This document shows positions 18,054-26,735 of a stretch of 64,000 bases of DNA, piece after piece. The stretch spans positions 62,001-126,000 of the forward strand of contig CAYPAV010000001.1 in the NCBI GenBank assembly GCA_964408805.1, read 5' to 3'. The notes beneath the pieces were generated by a model. The model made no database searches, was not told the origin of the DNA, and saw only the letters and a list, made by a program, of their open reading frames with translations. The stretch comes from CAYPAV01 sp964408805 (lineage in GTDB: Bacteria; Pseudomonadota; Alphaproteobacteria; UBA8366). Positions within the stretch are counted from its first letter, which is position 1. Every line of letters starts with the position of its first letter. The translations under genes were made by a program, and so were the position numbers.

Positions 18054-18830
18054 TTATTTCTTCAGATCGTCCAGAATGTCGCGGATATAGGTGTTCGCCT
18101 CGCCGTCTCGAAACGCCTCGGCGATTGAATCGATCCCGGCATCGATCCCATCGCTGATCGAGAGGCGTTCCCATAACCGCATCAGCGCCTTTTGCGAACG
18201 CATGCCGACATTGCCGTTCTTCAGGATGACCCCGAGCAGTTCGTCGACGGCGGCGTCCAATTCTTCCTCCGGCACGACCTTTTCCACAAGGCCCCAGCGC
18301 TCCGCGTGCTCGGCGTCGAGCAAATCGCCGCGATAGAGCATCCAGGAGGCCCGTCCCCAGCCCATCATGCGCGGGAAGAGGGCCGCCTCGACGACCGAGG
18401 GAAGATCGAGGGCCACCTCGGGCATGCCAAGGCGCGCATGGGCGGCGGCGATCCGAAGATCGCAGCTCGCGGCCACTTCAAGTCCGGCGCCGATGCAGAC
18501 CCCGTTGATGCGCGCGATCACCGGGACCGGCAGATCCCGGATGGCGGTGTTCGCCTCGCTGAGGACTGTCAGGTATTTCCGCGCATCCTCCGGCCCGAAA
18601 TCCTTCAGCTCGCCCAGATTGGCGCCGCCCATGAAGGACCGATCGCCGTCGCCCGTGAGCACGGCGGCGCGGAGATCGAAATTCTCGCGAAGGCCTTGAA
18701 AGGCATCCCGCATGCCGGCCACGACCTCGCTGGTCAGGCAATTGGCCTTCGCCCGGTTCATGATCGTCACCCAGGCCACCGGGCCCCGATCATTTTCGAC
18801 CAGCCTGCATTCAACGACGGACGTACTCAC
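18054..18830 (-). CDS. Enoyl-CoA hydratase/isomerase family protein
   Basis: 258 residues with the crotonase fold. The oxyanion-hole segments are SFMGGANL and NGVCIGAGLEVA. The catalytic region is altered relative to classical hydratases (MPEVALDLPSVVEAALFP replaces the usual GIPGxGGTQ), so hydratase activity is not assured; an isomerase or hydrolase is possible. GTG 18830 overlaps the stop of the upstream SDR by four bases (GTGA), indicating a coupled pair. Probably acts on a CoA thioester in the cytosol. Confidence 0.8.
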   Translation of the reverse strand: MSTSVVECRLVENDRGPVAWVTIMNRAKANCLTSEVVAGMRDAFQGLRENFDLRAAVLTGDGDRSFMGGANLGELKDFGPEDARKYLTVLSEANTAIRDLPVPVIARINGVCIGAGLEVAASCDLRIAAAHARLGMPEVALDLPSVVEAALFPRMMGWGRASWMLYRGDLLDAEHAERWGLVEKVVPEEELDAAVDELLGVILKNGNVGMRSQKALMRLWERLSISDGIDAGIDSIAEAFRDGEANTYIRDILDDLKK

Positions 18831-19597
18831 CACTCGCCCCCCCTGCCGTTCACCGGTATGACACAACCATTGACCCAGGACGCCTTTTCCGAGACCAGGA
18901 AGGCGGAGACGGTGGCGCACTCCTCGGGCGCGCCCGGCCGGCCCCCGGGAAGGCCCTTGTAGAATTCACGATAGCGGGAATCGTCGCCATGCTCGCGCGT
19001 CGCCATCGCCTTGTAGAGCGTCGTCAGACGTTCGGTCTCAATGGGGCCCGGATTGATCGCCAGGACCCGAACGCCGTGATCGATACTCTCCTCGCCGAGC
19101 CCCTTGGTGAAGGCCATCAGGCTCGCGTTGCCGGCGCTGCCGGCGATGTAGTTCGCCCTCGGCATCGCCCCCGCCATGCCGATGATGTTGAGGATGACGC
19201 CAGAGCCCCGGGCACACATCGCCGGATAGACCTCGCGGCAAAGGTTGATATAGCCGAAGACCTTGAGGTCCCAGGCGGTGCGCCAAGTGTCCTCGCCGAT
19301 GGTCTCGATGTCGCCGCCCGGAATGGCGCCGGCGTTGTTCACCAGAATATCGATCCCCGCCGTATCCGCGGCGAGCCGGCGCATATTGTCGCCATCCGAC
19401 AGATCCATCGGATGGATCGTCACCTGCACGCCGTGTTTGGCGTTGATCTCGTCGCGCGCGGCCGCGAGGTCGGCCTCGGTCCGCGCCGCGAGATGCAGGC
19501 TGCAGCCTTCCTCCGCCAATGTCTCGGCCACCGCGCGGCCGATTCCCTTGGAGGCACCGGTGATCAACACCCGCTTCCCCGACAGTCCCAATTCCAT
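18827..19597 (-). CDS. Short-chain dehydrogenase/reductase with incomplete catalytic triad
   Basis: 256 residues. The cofactor motif TGASKGIG (13-20) and NNAG (87-90) are intact. Tyr150 is present, but the usual Lys four residues later is Ser154 (YIAGS), and the usual Ser-Ser before it is replaced by NIIGMAG (137-143). Similar YIAGSAGN variants exist in other proteobacterial SDRs as far as I recall, so it is probably a real subfamily and not decay. The reaction is unknown. It starts at ATG 19597 and is coupled to the enoyl-CoA hydratase-like gene. Divergent from rpmI. Confidence 0.82.
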   Translation of the reverse strand: MELGLSGKRVLITGASKGIGRAVAETLAEEGCSLHLAARTEADLAAARDEINAKHGVQVTIHPMDLSDGDNMRRLAADTAGIDILVNNAGAIPGGDIETIGEDTWRTAWDLKVFGYINLCREVYPAMCARGSGVILNIIGMAGAMPRANYIAGSAGNASLMAFTKGLGEESIDHGVRVLAINPGPIETERLTTLYKAMATREHGDDSRYREFYKGLPGGRPGAPEECATVSAFLVSEKASWVNGCVIPVNGRGGEW

Positions 19598-19634
19598 CGC
19601 CTGAGTCTCCCTTCGAGGATGTCCGCCCCGGCCC

Positions 19635-19663
19635 TTGCATCGGGCGCGCCATGGGGCTATAAG
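19635..19663 (+). promoter_or_regulatory. Sigma-70 promoter of the rpmI operon
   Basis: TTGCAT (19635-19640), a 17-base spacer and TATAAG (19658-19663) make one of the best promoters in the window. The predicted start near 19670 gives a leader of about 75 bases before rpmI. Confidence 0.7.
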
Positions 19664-19678
19664 CCGCGCTCGCGACGA

Positions 19679-19712
19679 GGAACGGATGGCCATGGGTATG
19701 CCTACCCGTTCC
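19679..19712 (+). other. rpmI leader hairpin, candidate autoregulatory structure
   Basis: GGAACGG (19679-19685) pairs with CCGTTCC (19706-19712). An inner stem GGGTA (19694-19698) / TACCC (19703-19707) partly competes for the last bases. L20 controls rpmI-rplT by binding a leader structure in other bacteria, so this could serve that role; it is inferred from position and pairing. Confidence 0.4.
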
Positions 19713-19744
19713 AACGACAGGAACGCAATACAAGGAAAAATAAA

Positions 19745-19942
19745 ATGCCCAAGCTCAAGAACAAGAGCAGCGCCAAGAAGCGTTTTCGCCTTACGTCAAA
19801 AGGTAAGGTCCGCTTCAACAGCGCCAAACTCAGCCACATGCTGCGGCGTCGGCCGCAAAAGATGAAGCGGACGAATCGCGGGACCCAGATTATGTCCAAA
19901 AGCGACGCCCGCATCGTCAAACGCAACTTTCTCAGAGTCTGA
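19745..19942 (+). CDS. rpmI: 50S ribosomal protein L35
   Basis: 65 residues, the usual length, beginning MPKLKNKSSAKKRF and ending in the basic KRNFLRV. ATG 19745 is preceded by AAGGA. Part of the large ribosomal subunit. First gene of rpmI-rplT-pheS-pheT. Confidence 0.96.
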   Translation: MPKLKNKSSAKKRFRLTSKGKVRFNSAKLSHMLRRRPQKMKRTNRGTQIMSKSDARIVKRNFLRV

Positions 19943-19954
19943 CGGAGCGGCATC

Positions 19955-20317
19955 ATGGCACGCGTAAAACGGGGCGTGACGACCCACGCCCGGCACAGAA
20001 AAGTCATCAAGCAAGCGAAGGGTGCCCGCGGGCGCTCGAAGAATACCTTCCGCGCCGCGATGCAGCGGGTCGAGAAGAGCCTGCAATACGCCTATCGCGA
20101 CCGACGGACGCGCAAGCGCAATTTCCGCGCCCTTTGGATCCAACGGATCAATGCGGGCACGCGGCAATACGGCGTCACCTATTCGCAGTTCATGAATGGC
20201 ATAAAGAAGGCCGGCATCGAACTCGACCGCAAGGTGCTTGCCGATCTCGCGGTCCGTGAGCCGGATGCCTTCAAGGCGCTGGTGGACCAGGCCCAGGCGG
20301 CGCTCGCCAAGAGCTAG
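19955..20317 (+). CDS. rplT: 50S ribosomal protein L20
   Basis: 120 residues. The start MARVKRGV, the RHRKVIKQAKGARGR segment and the LWIQRINAG motif identify L20, which binds 23S rRNA early in subunit assembly and is the usual autogenous repressor of the operon. ATG 19955 follows a GGAG site. 12 bases after rpmI. Confidence 0.97.
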   Translation: MARVKRGVTTHARHRKVIKQAKGARGRSKNTFRAAMQRVEKSLQYAYRDRRTRKRNFRALWIQRINAGTRQYGVTYSQFMNGIKKAGIELDRKVLADLAVREPDAFKALVDQAQAALAKS

Positions 20318-20365
20318 GCATGTCGGCGCGGACGCCGCATTGAAGGCGATGGCCGGGTGAACACG

Positions 20366-21442
20366 ATGGAGACTCCCGAAAAACTTCAGGAATCATTGCT
20401 TGCCGAGGTTTCGGCGGCCGCGGACCTCGACGCCCTCGAGAAGGTTCGGGTCTCCGCCCTCGGCCGCAAGGGCCAAATCACCGGCTTGATGAAGGAGCTG
20501 GGCGGCCTTGATGCGGAGGAACGCCGCGAGACGGGCCAGGCCCTGAACGCGGTCAAGCAACAAGTCCAGGAAGCGATCGACGCCCGGAAACTGCTCCTGG
20601 AGGATGCGGATCTCGACGCCCGCCTGATCGAGGAAGCCCTCGACGTGACCCTGCCGGCGGCGCTCGTGCCAGACGGAAAACTCCACCCGATCAGCCAGAC
20701 GCTCGACGAGGTCATCGCGATCTTCGGCGAGATGGGGTTTTCGGTTGCCGAGGGGCCGGATATCGAGGACGACTTCCACAATTTCGAGGCCCTCAACATC
20801 CCGCCCGAGCATCCGGCCCGCCAGATGCACGACACCTTCTACCTGAACGAACGGGCCGACGGATCGCGGATGGTACTGCGCACGCACACTTCGCCGGTTC
20901 AGATCCGGACCATGGAAACGACCAAGCCACCGATCCGGATCATCGCCCCCGGTCGGACCTATCGCTGCGATTCCGATCTGACCCACACGCCGATGTTCCA
21001 CCAGGTTGAGGGATTGGTGGTCGACAAGACCAGCCATATGGGTCACCTCAAGGGCTGCCTGATCGAGTTCTGCCGCGCCTATTTCGAGGTCGATGACGTC
21101 CCGGTCCGCTTCCGGCCGAGCTATTTCCCGTTCACCGAACCCTCGGCGGAAGTCGATATCGGCTGCGCTCATTCGCGTGACGGCATCAAGATCGGCGCCG
21201 GGGACGATTGGCTGGAGATTCTCGGCTGCGGGATGGTTCATCCGAACGTGCTCCGCGCCGGCGGAATCGATCCGGATGAGTATCAAGGCTTCGCCTTCGG
21301 GATGGGGTTGGAGCGGATCGCGATGCTGAAATACGGCATCCCCGATCTCCGCACCTTCTTTGAAGCCGACCTCCGCTGGCTGCGTCACTATGGGTTCGTG
21401 CCCCTGGAGGTCCCGACCCTGCTGCGGGGGCTGACGCCATGA
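20366..21442 (+). CDS. pheS: Phenylalanine--tRNA ligase alpha subunit
   Basis: 358 residues from ATG 20366 (361 from GTG 20357, an alternative start). The N-terminal coiled-coil is followed by a class II catalytic core. Visible segments are GRKGQITGLMKELGG, motif 2 around GRTYRCDSDLTHTPMFHQVEG and motif 3 near GFAFGMGLERIAMLKYG. Pairs with PheT as an alpha2-beta2 enzyme. The stop overlaps the pheT start by four bases. Confidence 0.97.
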   Translation: METPEKLQESLLAEVSAAADLDALEKVRVSALGRKGQITGLMKELGGLDAEERRETGQALNAVKQQVQEAIDARKLLLEDADLDARLIEEALDVTLPAALVPDGKLHPISQTLDEVIAIFGEMGFSVAEGPDIEDDFHNFEALNIPPEHPARQMHDTFYLNERADGSRMVLRTHTSPVQIRTMETTKPPIRIIAPGRTYRCDSDLTHTPMFHQVEGLVVDKTSHMGHLKGCLIEFCRAYFEVDDVPVRFRPSYFPFTEPSAEVDIGCAHSRDGIKIGAGDDWLEILGCGMVHPNVLRAGGIDPDEYQGFAFGMGLERIAMLKYGIPDLRTFFEADLRWLRHYGFVPLEVPTLLRGLTP

Positions 21443-23844
21443 AGTTCACCTTGAGCTGGCTCAAAACCCATCTCGACACCGAGGCGCCGCTGGACGAGAT
21501 CGCCCACAGACTCACCATGCTGGGTCTGGAAGTGGAGGAGATCGCGGATGCGGCTGCCGCCCTGGCGCCGTTCAAGACCGCCCGCGTGGTCTCGGCCGAA
21601 CAGCACCCGGACGCGGACCGGCTTCGCGTCTGCATTGTCGATCCCGGCGACGGCAACGAGGTTCAGGTGGTCTGCGGCGCGCCAAATGCGCGGGCCGGCA
21701 TGATCGGCGTCTTCGCGCCCTCGGGAAGCCACGTCCCCGGCACCGGCATCGATTTGAAACCGACGAAGATCCGCGGCGTCGAGTCGAACGGCATGCTGCT
21801 ATCGGAACGCGAGATGGGCATCTCGGACGATCATGAGGGGATCGTCGATCTTGCCCCGGAAACGGCGCTCGGCGAATCGGCGGCGGAAATCCTCGGCCTC
21901 GACGATCCGATGATCGAACTCGGGATAACGCCGAACCGCGCGGATTGTCTCGGTGTCCATGGCGTCGCGCGCGATCTCGCGGCGGCCGGCCTGGGCACGT
22001 TGAAGCCGCTTGACGCGGCGCCGATCGAGGGAGCGTTCGAATCGCCCATCCAATGGCAACGCGATTTCGCCGCCGACGACGAGGGCGCCTGCCCGATGGT
22101 CGTCGGGCGTTATTTCCGCGGTGTCGAGAACCGGCCGAGCCCGAAATGGCTGCAGGACCGCCTGACCGCGATCGGCCTTCGCCCGATCTCCGCCCTGGTC
22201 GACATCACCAATTTCGTCACCTTCGATCTTGGCCGCCCCTTGCACGTCTTCGATGCCGACAAGGTGGCGGGCGATCTCGTGATGCGGTTCGCGCGGACCG
22301 GCGAGACGGTCGCCGCCCTCGACGGCAAGGACTACGCGCTCGAAGACGGGATGACGGTCATCGCCGACGACAGCGGCGTCCAGGCGATCGGCGGCATCAT
22401 GGGCGGCGAGGTCTCGGGCTGCACCGAGACGACGAAAAACGTCTTCCTAGAGGTGGCGCTCTTCGACACCCTTCGCACGGCGATGACCGGCCGCAAGCTC
22501 GGGATCGAATCCGATGCGCGCTATCGCTTCGAGCGCGGGGTCGATCCCGAATCGGCGCTGTGGGGTGCCGAGGCCGCGACCCGGCTGATCCTGGAGCTTT
22601 GCGGCGGCGAAGCCAGTGGTCTTTCCATCGCCGGCGAGATGCCGACTCATGCCCGTCCGGTCAGCCTTCGGCCGGCGCGGCTGAAGAGTTTCGGCGGGAT
22701 CGACATTGCCTCCGACCGGTCGGTCGAGATTCTCGATCGGCTGGGTTTCGCGCCGAAACTCGACGGCGATCGGATCGAGGCCACCACGCCGTCCTGGCGC
22801 GCCGATGTGGAGGGCGAACATTGCCTTGTCGAGGAAGTGTTGCGGGTCCACGATTTCGATGAAATCCCGGTCGTGCCGATGGAACGCGAAAGTTCCCTGC
22901 CAACTCCGTCGATCGACGCCGGCCAGCGCCGGGTCGCCTTCGCCAAGCGCACGCTTGCGGGGCGCGGCATGATGGAAGCCGTGACCTGGTCCTTCATGGC
23001 CGCCTTGGAAGCCGACCTATTCGGCGGGGTCGAGGCCAGCAGCCGCCTCGCCAATCCGATCAGCGCCGACCTCGATGTCATGCGACCGTCGATTCTGCCG
23101 AACCTGCTGGCGGCGGCAAAGCGGAACGCGGATCGCGGCTATCCCGATATTGGTCTTTTCGAAGTGGGTCCCAGCTATCGCGACGATACGCCGGAGGGCC
23201 AGGACATGGTCGCCGCCGGCCTTCGCCACGGCCAGACCGGGCCCCGCCATTGGCGGACCGACGGCGCCGCCGTCACGGTTTTCGATGCGAAGGCGGACGC
23301 GCTCGCGGTCCTTCGCGCGGTGGGGACGCCGACCGACAACCTGCAGATCACCACCGACGCTCCCGACTGGTATCATCCGGGGCGCGCCGGAACCTTCCGT
23401 CTCGGCAAGACCGTCCTCGCCTGGTTCGGCGAGATTCATCCCCGCATCCTCCGCCGGTTGGACGACCGGGGCCCCGTGTCCGGGTTCGAGATATTTCTCG
23501 ACCATGTGCCGACATCGAAGCGGAAAGACGGCAAGGCGCGTCCCCTGCTGCAGACATCGTCCTTCCAGCCGGTCAATCGGGACTTCGCGTTCCTGGTCGA
23601 TGCCGCCACACCGGCGGATCAGATCATGCGCGCGGCGCGGAACGCCGATCGAGCCCTCGTCAGCGAGGCGGGGATTTTCGACGTTTATACCGGTGACGAA
23701 CTCGGGGCCGACATGAAGTCGGTCGCTATCTGGGTCACCCTGCAACCGGTTGAAAACACCCTCACCGACGATGAAATCGACGCCGTCGCCGCCAAGATCG
23801 TGGCCAATGTCGAAAAACAGACGGGCGGGCGGTTACGGGGATAA
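21439..23844 (+). CDS. pheT: Phenylalanine--tRNA ligase beta subunit
   Basis: 801 residues, typical of the bacterial long form. The order is a tRNA-binding OB domain (about 39-148), B3/B4 editing domains, B5, a core-like domain and a C-terminal ferredoxin-fold anticodon-binding domain (about 705-800). The editing and structural subunit of PheRS. ATG 21439 overlaps the pheS TGA (ATGA), so synthesis is coupled. Confidence 0.97.
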   Translation: MKFTLSWLKTHLDTEAPLDEIAHRLTMLGLEVEEIADAAAALAPFKTARVVSAEQHPDADRLRVCIVDPGDGNEVQVVCGAPNARAGMIGVFAPSGSHVPGTGIDLKPTKIRGVESNGMLLSEREMGISDDHEGIVDLAPETALGESAAEILGLDDPMIELGITPNRADCLGVHGVARDLAAAGLGTLKPLDAAPIEGAFESPIQWQRDFAADDEGACPMVVGRYFRGVENRPSPKWLQDRLTAIGLRPISALVDITNFVTFDLGRPLHVFDADKVAGDLVMRFARTGETVAALDGKDYALEDGMTVIADDSGVQAIGGIMGGEVSGCTETTKNVFLEVALFDTLRTAMTGRKLGIESDARYRFERGVDPESALWGAEAATRLILELCGGEASGLSIAGEMPTHARPVSLRPARLKSFGGIDIASDRSVEILDRLGFAPKLDGDRIEATTPSWRADVEGEHCLVEEVLRVHDFDEIPVVPMERESSLPTPSIDAGQRRVAFAKRTLAGRGMMEAVTWSFMAALEADLFGGVEASSRLANPISADLDVMRPSILPNLLAAAKRNADRGYPDIGLFEVGPSYRDDTPEGQDMVAAGLRHGQTGPRHWRTDGAAVTVFDAKADALAVLRAVGTPTDNLQITTDAPDWYHPGRAGTFRLGKTVLAWFGEIHPRILRRLDDRGPVSGFEIFLDHVPTSKRKDGKARPLLQTSSFQPVNRDFAFLVDAATPADQIMRAARNADRALVSEAGIFDVYTGDELGADMKSVAIWVTLQPVENTLTDDEIDAVAAKIVANVEKQTGGRLRG

Positions 23845-23891
23845 GACGTAGCGGGGCGGGCCTTGAAAGACCCGGAAAACTAAGGTCGCAG

Positions 23892-24659
23892 TTGACAGCT
23901 CCGGATAAACCCGTCATTTTCCACCCCATCATTTCGTGGGTGGAACAAGCCGGTTACTACCAGATGTTGATGGAACAGGAACAAACCCCGCAACTCGACG
24001 AGGGCGGGGCCGGAAAAAAACGCGAGAACGTTAACCGCAAGCGCTCCTATGCGGTGCCTTGCGGATCGGCCTTCCGCGACGCCGTGACGGCGCTCGCCGC
24101 GTCCCGGCAGGTCAATGTCGGCGACTTGACCCGCTCGGTCCTGTTGCTGCTCCCGGCGGAGACCATCGCCAGGTTTCCGGACCCGGGCGAACCCACCCCC
24201 GACGACCGCGAAACCGTCGTTTTGAAATCGGGGCCGAGTGCGAGCAAACCCTGGCGGCGGAAGCCGCGGCTCCAGGTCCGGCTGCCCGCTGGCTTCGCGA
24301 CCGAGGATATCCGGCGTGCCCTGGCACTCGCGTTGGCGATGGCGAGCGGCGATGTGGCACTGACATTGGAGGTCGGCGACGAACCTCGCGCGAAAGACCG
24401 CCTCGCCGTCGCCGAGCGCGAGATCGATCGCCTGAACGGCGCCGTCATGGCGCTCACCTTCGAGCCGCTGAAGGGCGGGGTCGGAAGCCGGGCCGATGCG
24501 CTGTTCGTGCTCGGGTTTCCGCCGGGATCCCGGCCCGATCAGGTGACTATCCGATCGCGTTTCCGCATGTTGGCGACGGTCCATCACCCGGACAGCGGCT
24601 TCGGCAGTCACGACCGGATGACGCAGCTGAACGAGGCCTTCGCCATTCTGAAGCGTTAG
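23892..24659 (+). CDS. J-domain protein with upstream ribbon-helix-helix-like segment
   Basis: 255 residues from TTG 23892 with AAGG about seven bases upstream; ATG 23964 or 23970 are alternatives. The C-terminus (about 203-255) is a J-domain, with the HPD tripeptide at 232-234 and the expected downstream helix (MTQLNEAFAIL), so it should stimulate an Hsp70. The middle is basic and helical. Residues about 52-90 (YAVPCGSAFRDAVTAL onward) resemble a ribbon-helix-helix or small strand-helix-helix unit. Cytosolic, no membrane segment. The placement of the J-domain at the very end is the reverse of DnaJ. Confidence 0.65.
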   Translation: MTAPDKPVIFHPIISWVEQAGYYQMLMEQEQTPQLDEGGAGKKRENVNRKRSYAVPCGSAFRDAVTALAASRQVNVGDLTRSVLLLLPAETIARFPDPGEPTPDDRETVVLKSGPSASKPWRRKPRLQVRLPAGFATEDIRRALALALAMASGDVALTLEVGDEPRAKDRLAVAEREIDRLNGAVMALTFEPLKGGVGSRADALFVLGFPPGSRPDQVTIRSRFRMLATVHHPDSGFGSHDRMTQLNEAFAILKR

Positions 24660-24754
24660 AAGCCGGCCCATAGACACTAAATTCGCCCAAAGACATTAAA
24701 TTCAACAAGAGAAACCAGCTCGGCGCGCGGCGTCGACCAAGGGGAGAATTGATT

Positions 24755-25537
24755 ATGGAAGTACGTTTGGACGGGCGCACCGCGTTGATCACCGGCGGCA
24801 GCCTCGGCCTCGGCCGGGCAATGGCGTCGAAGTTCGCGGAATCCGGTGCCAATGTGGCGATCGTTGCGCGGCGACAGGAACATCTCGACGATGCCAAGGC
24901 GGAAATCGAAGGCCTCGCGTCGACCAAGATCGGCGCCTATAGCTGCGACGTGATGGAGGCGGATCAGATCAACGCCACTTTCGCCGCCGCCGAGGCCGAT
25001 CTTGGCCCGGTCGATATCCTGGTCAACAATGCGGGCACGTCGAAGCGGGCACCGTTCCTCGATATTTCAGTCGACGACTGGCGCCATGATCTGGAACTGA
25101 AATTCTTCTCCGCGGTTCGGCTCTCGCAGCTTGCTATCCTGGGCATGAAGGAACGCGGTTGAGGCCGGATTATCAACGTCCTCAACACCGGCGCCAAAGC
25201 GCCGCCCGCCGAGGGCGGCCCGACCGCCATCTCGCGCGCCGCCGGCATGGCGCTGACGAAGTCGCTTTCAGCAGAGCTGGCGCCCTACAACGTGCTCGTC
25301 AACAGCCTCCATGTCGGGCGCATCGACAGCAACCAATGGGTCGTGCGGCACGCAAACTCCGGCGACAATAAGAGCTATGAAGAGTTCCTTTCCGACGCGG
25401 GCAAAGCGCTGCCGATGGGCCGTCTCGGCACGGCCGACGAATTCGCGGGGATCGCCTGCCTCCTGGCCTCAAATGTCGGTGGTTACATCACTGGCACCGC
25501 AATTAACGTCGACGGCGGCCTTTGCCCGGTGGTGTAG
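24755..25537 (+). pseudogene. Short-chain dehydrogenase gene interrupted by an in-frame TGA
   Basis: The frame runs from ATG 24755 (GGGGAG eight bases upstream) through an SDR N-terminal half with TGGSLGLGRA and NNAG, then meets TGA at 25160-25162. It continues in the same frame to 25537 with the SDR C-terminal half (GRIINVLN, VNSLHVGRI, VDGGLCPVV). A GGA glycine codon fits that position, so one G-to-T change explains it. Either a recent nonsense mutation or a sequencing error. Even if repaired, the active site is odd: PTAISR replaces the usual YxASK. TGA is the normal stop of many neighbours, so recoding is unlikely. Confidence 0.8.
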
Positions 25538-25543
25538 CGGGAC

Positions 25544-26716
25544 CTATCGCCGTCCCTCGCGGAAACCGCGGGCCAGCAGCAGAACGCCGCAACCGACGAC
25601 GGCGGCGGTGAGGAGCCAGCTGCCGGTATAGCCGCCGGTCGCGTCCACCAGCGCACCGAAGATCGGCGGCCCGATGATGGCACCGCTATGCGTGCCGATC
25701 ATGTTGTAGCCGACGGCGGAGCCGGCGAGACGGGGCTCCACCGCCTCGACCGATATGGTCTGCATCAAGCCGGCATAGGAGGCGATGGTGATGCCGAGCC
25801 CGACCGCGAGCAGGAGCACGAGATAGGTCCCCCAGCCGGGCGAGACGAAGACCATGGCGGCCAGTAGCAGGGCCGAAACCGCGCCGATGCCGACGACAAG
25901 CCGCTTCCGCCGGCCGCCCAAAACGGTATCGCTCACCACGCCCCAGCCGAAGCGCGAGATCGCACTCGTCGCCTGTGTGACGCCGAGACAGAGGCCGGCA
26001 AATTCCTGGCTGCCGCGGGCGGCCGAGGTGACGAACAGGGTCAGGAAGGCAAAGAAATTGTTCTGTCCGAAATTATAGAGAAAATTCGCGAGAACGAAGC
26101 GGCCGTAATTCAGGTCCCGGAAGACATCCCGAAACCCACTGAAGAAGCCGGGCCGCCGCTCCGACGGGCCGCTTCGCCGCTCGATGAGAGCGAGACAGCA
26201 GAGCCCGAAGACGACGGTCGTCGCCAAGGCGCCGTTGCCGGCCGCGAGTACGCCGCCGATCGGAACGCCTGTTTGTTTGGCGCCCATCGCGGTGGCGCGA
26301 CGGCGCTGGGGAAACCATTCGAGTACGCCCTTCGCCGTCGAGGGATTGGTGAAGCAATAGCCGCAACCCATGAAATACATGCCGAGCATCGAGATCGGCA
26401 GGGTCTCGGCGATCGCAAGCAGCGTGGAACCGCAGGCGATCCCGGCCATGGCGCCGACTAGCGTACGACCGATCCCGACGCGATCAACGGTAATCCCGGC
26501 CGGCACCGAACCCGTCGCCTGGCCAAGGGAATAGGCCGTCGCGAGCAGGCCGAACTCGGCCACGTTGAGGCCGAGGGCGGGCTGGATGACCGGCGCCATC
26601 GCTAGGACGGAGACGACGTTTATGGTACCGACCACATGGACGCCCATCAGAAAGGCAATGCGCCGGCGCCATGGTCCTTCCAGACCGCCGCCTTCCGATG
26701 CCGCGCCGGCCGTCAC
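25544..26716 (-). CDS. MFS transporter
   Basis: 390 residues with about 12 hydrophobic segments in two six-helix halves. The conserved loop after helix 2 (DRVGIGRTLVG) and the mirrored loop in the second half (SDTVLGGRRKRLVVG) are recognisable. Starts at GTG 26716, 19 bases after the oxidase gene. Position at the end of a dioxygenase/hydroxyacid oxidase operon suggests uptake of the compound those enzymes degrade. The substrate is unknown. Confidence 0.85.
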   Translation of the reverse strand: MTAGAASEGGGLEGPWRRRIAFLMGVHVVGTINVVSVLAMAPVIQPALGLNVAEFGLLATAYSLGQATGSVPAGITVDRVGIGRTLVGAMAGIACGSTLLAIAETLPISMLGMYFMGCGYCFTNPSTAKGVLEWFPQRRRATAMGAKQTGVPIGGVLAAGNGALATTVVFGLCCLALIERRSGPSERRPGFFSGFRDVFRDLNYGRFVLANFLYNFGQNNFFAFLTLFVTSAARGSQEFAGLCLGVTQATSAISRFGWGVVSDTVLGGRRKRLVVGIGAVSALLLAAMVFVSPGWGTYLVLLLAVGLGITIASYAGLMQTISVEAVEPRLAGSAVGYNMIGTHSGAIIGPPIFGALVDATGGYTGSWLLTAAVVGCGVLLLARGFREGRR

Positions 26717-26735
26717 ACCGGGTCTATTTTCGGAA

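Noticed and set aside
23845..23891. Terminator after pheT (CGGGCCT...AGACCCG)
   Set aside because: The stem is imperfect and no T-run follows.
25160..25162. TGA read as glycine or selenocysteine
   Set aside because: TGA is the ordinary stop of many genes here (for example gltD, ftsX, metX), and no selenocysteine insertion structure was seen after the codon.
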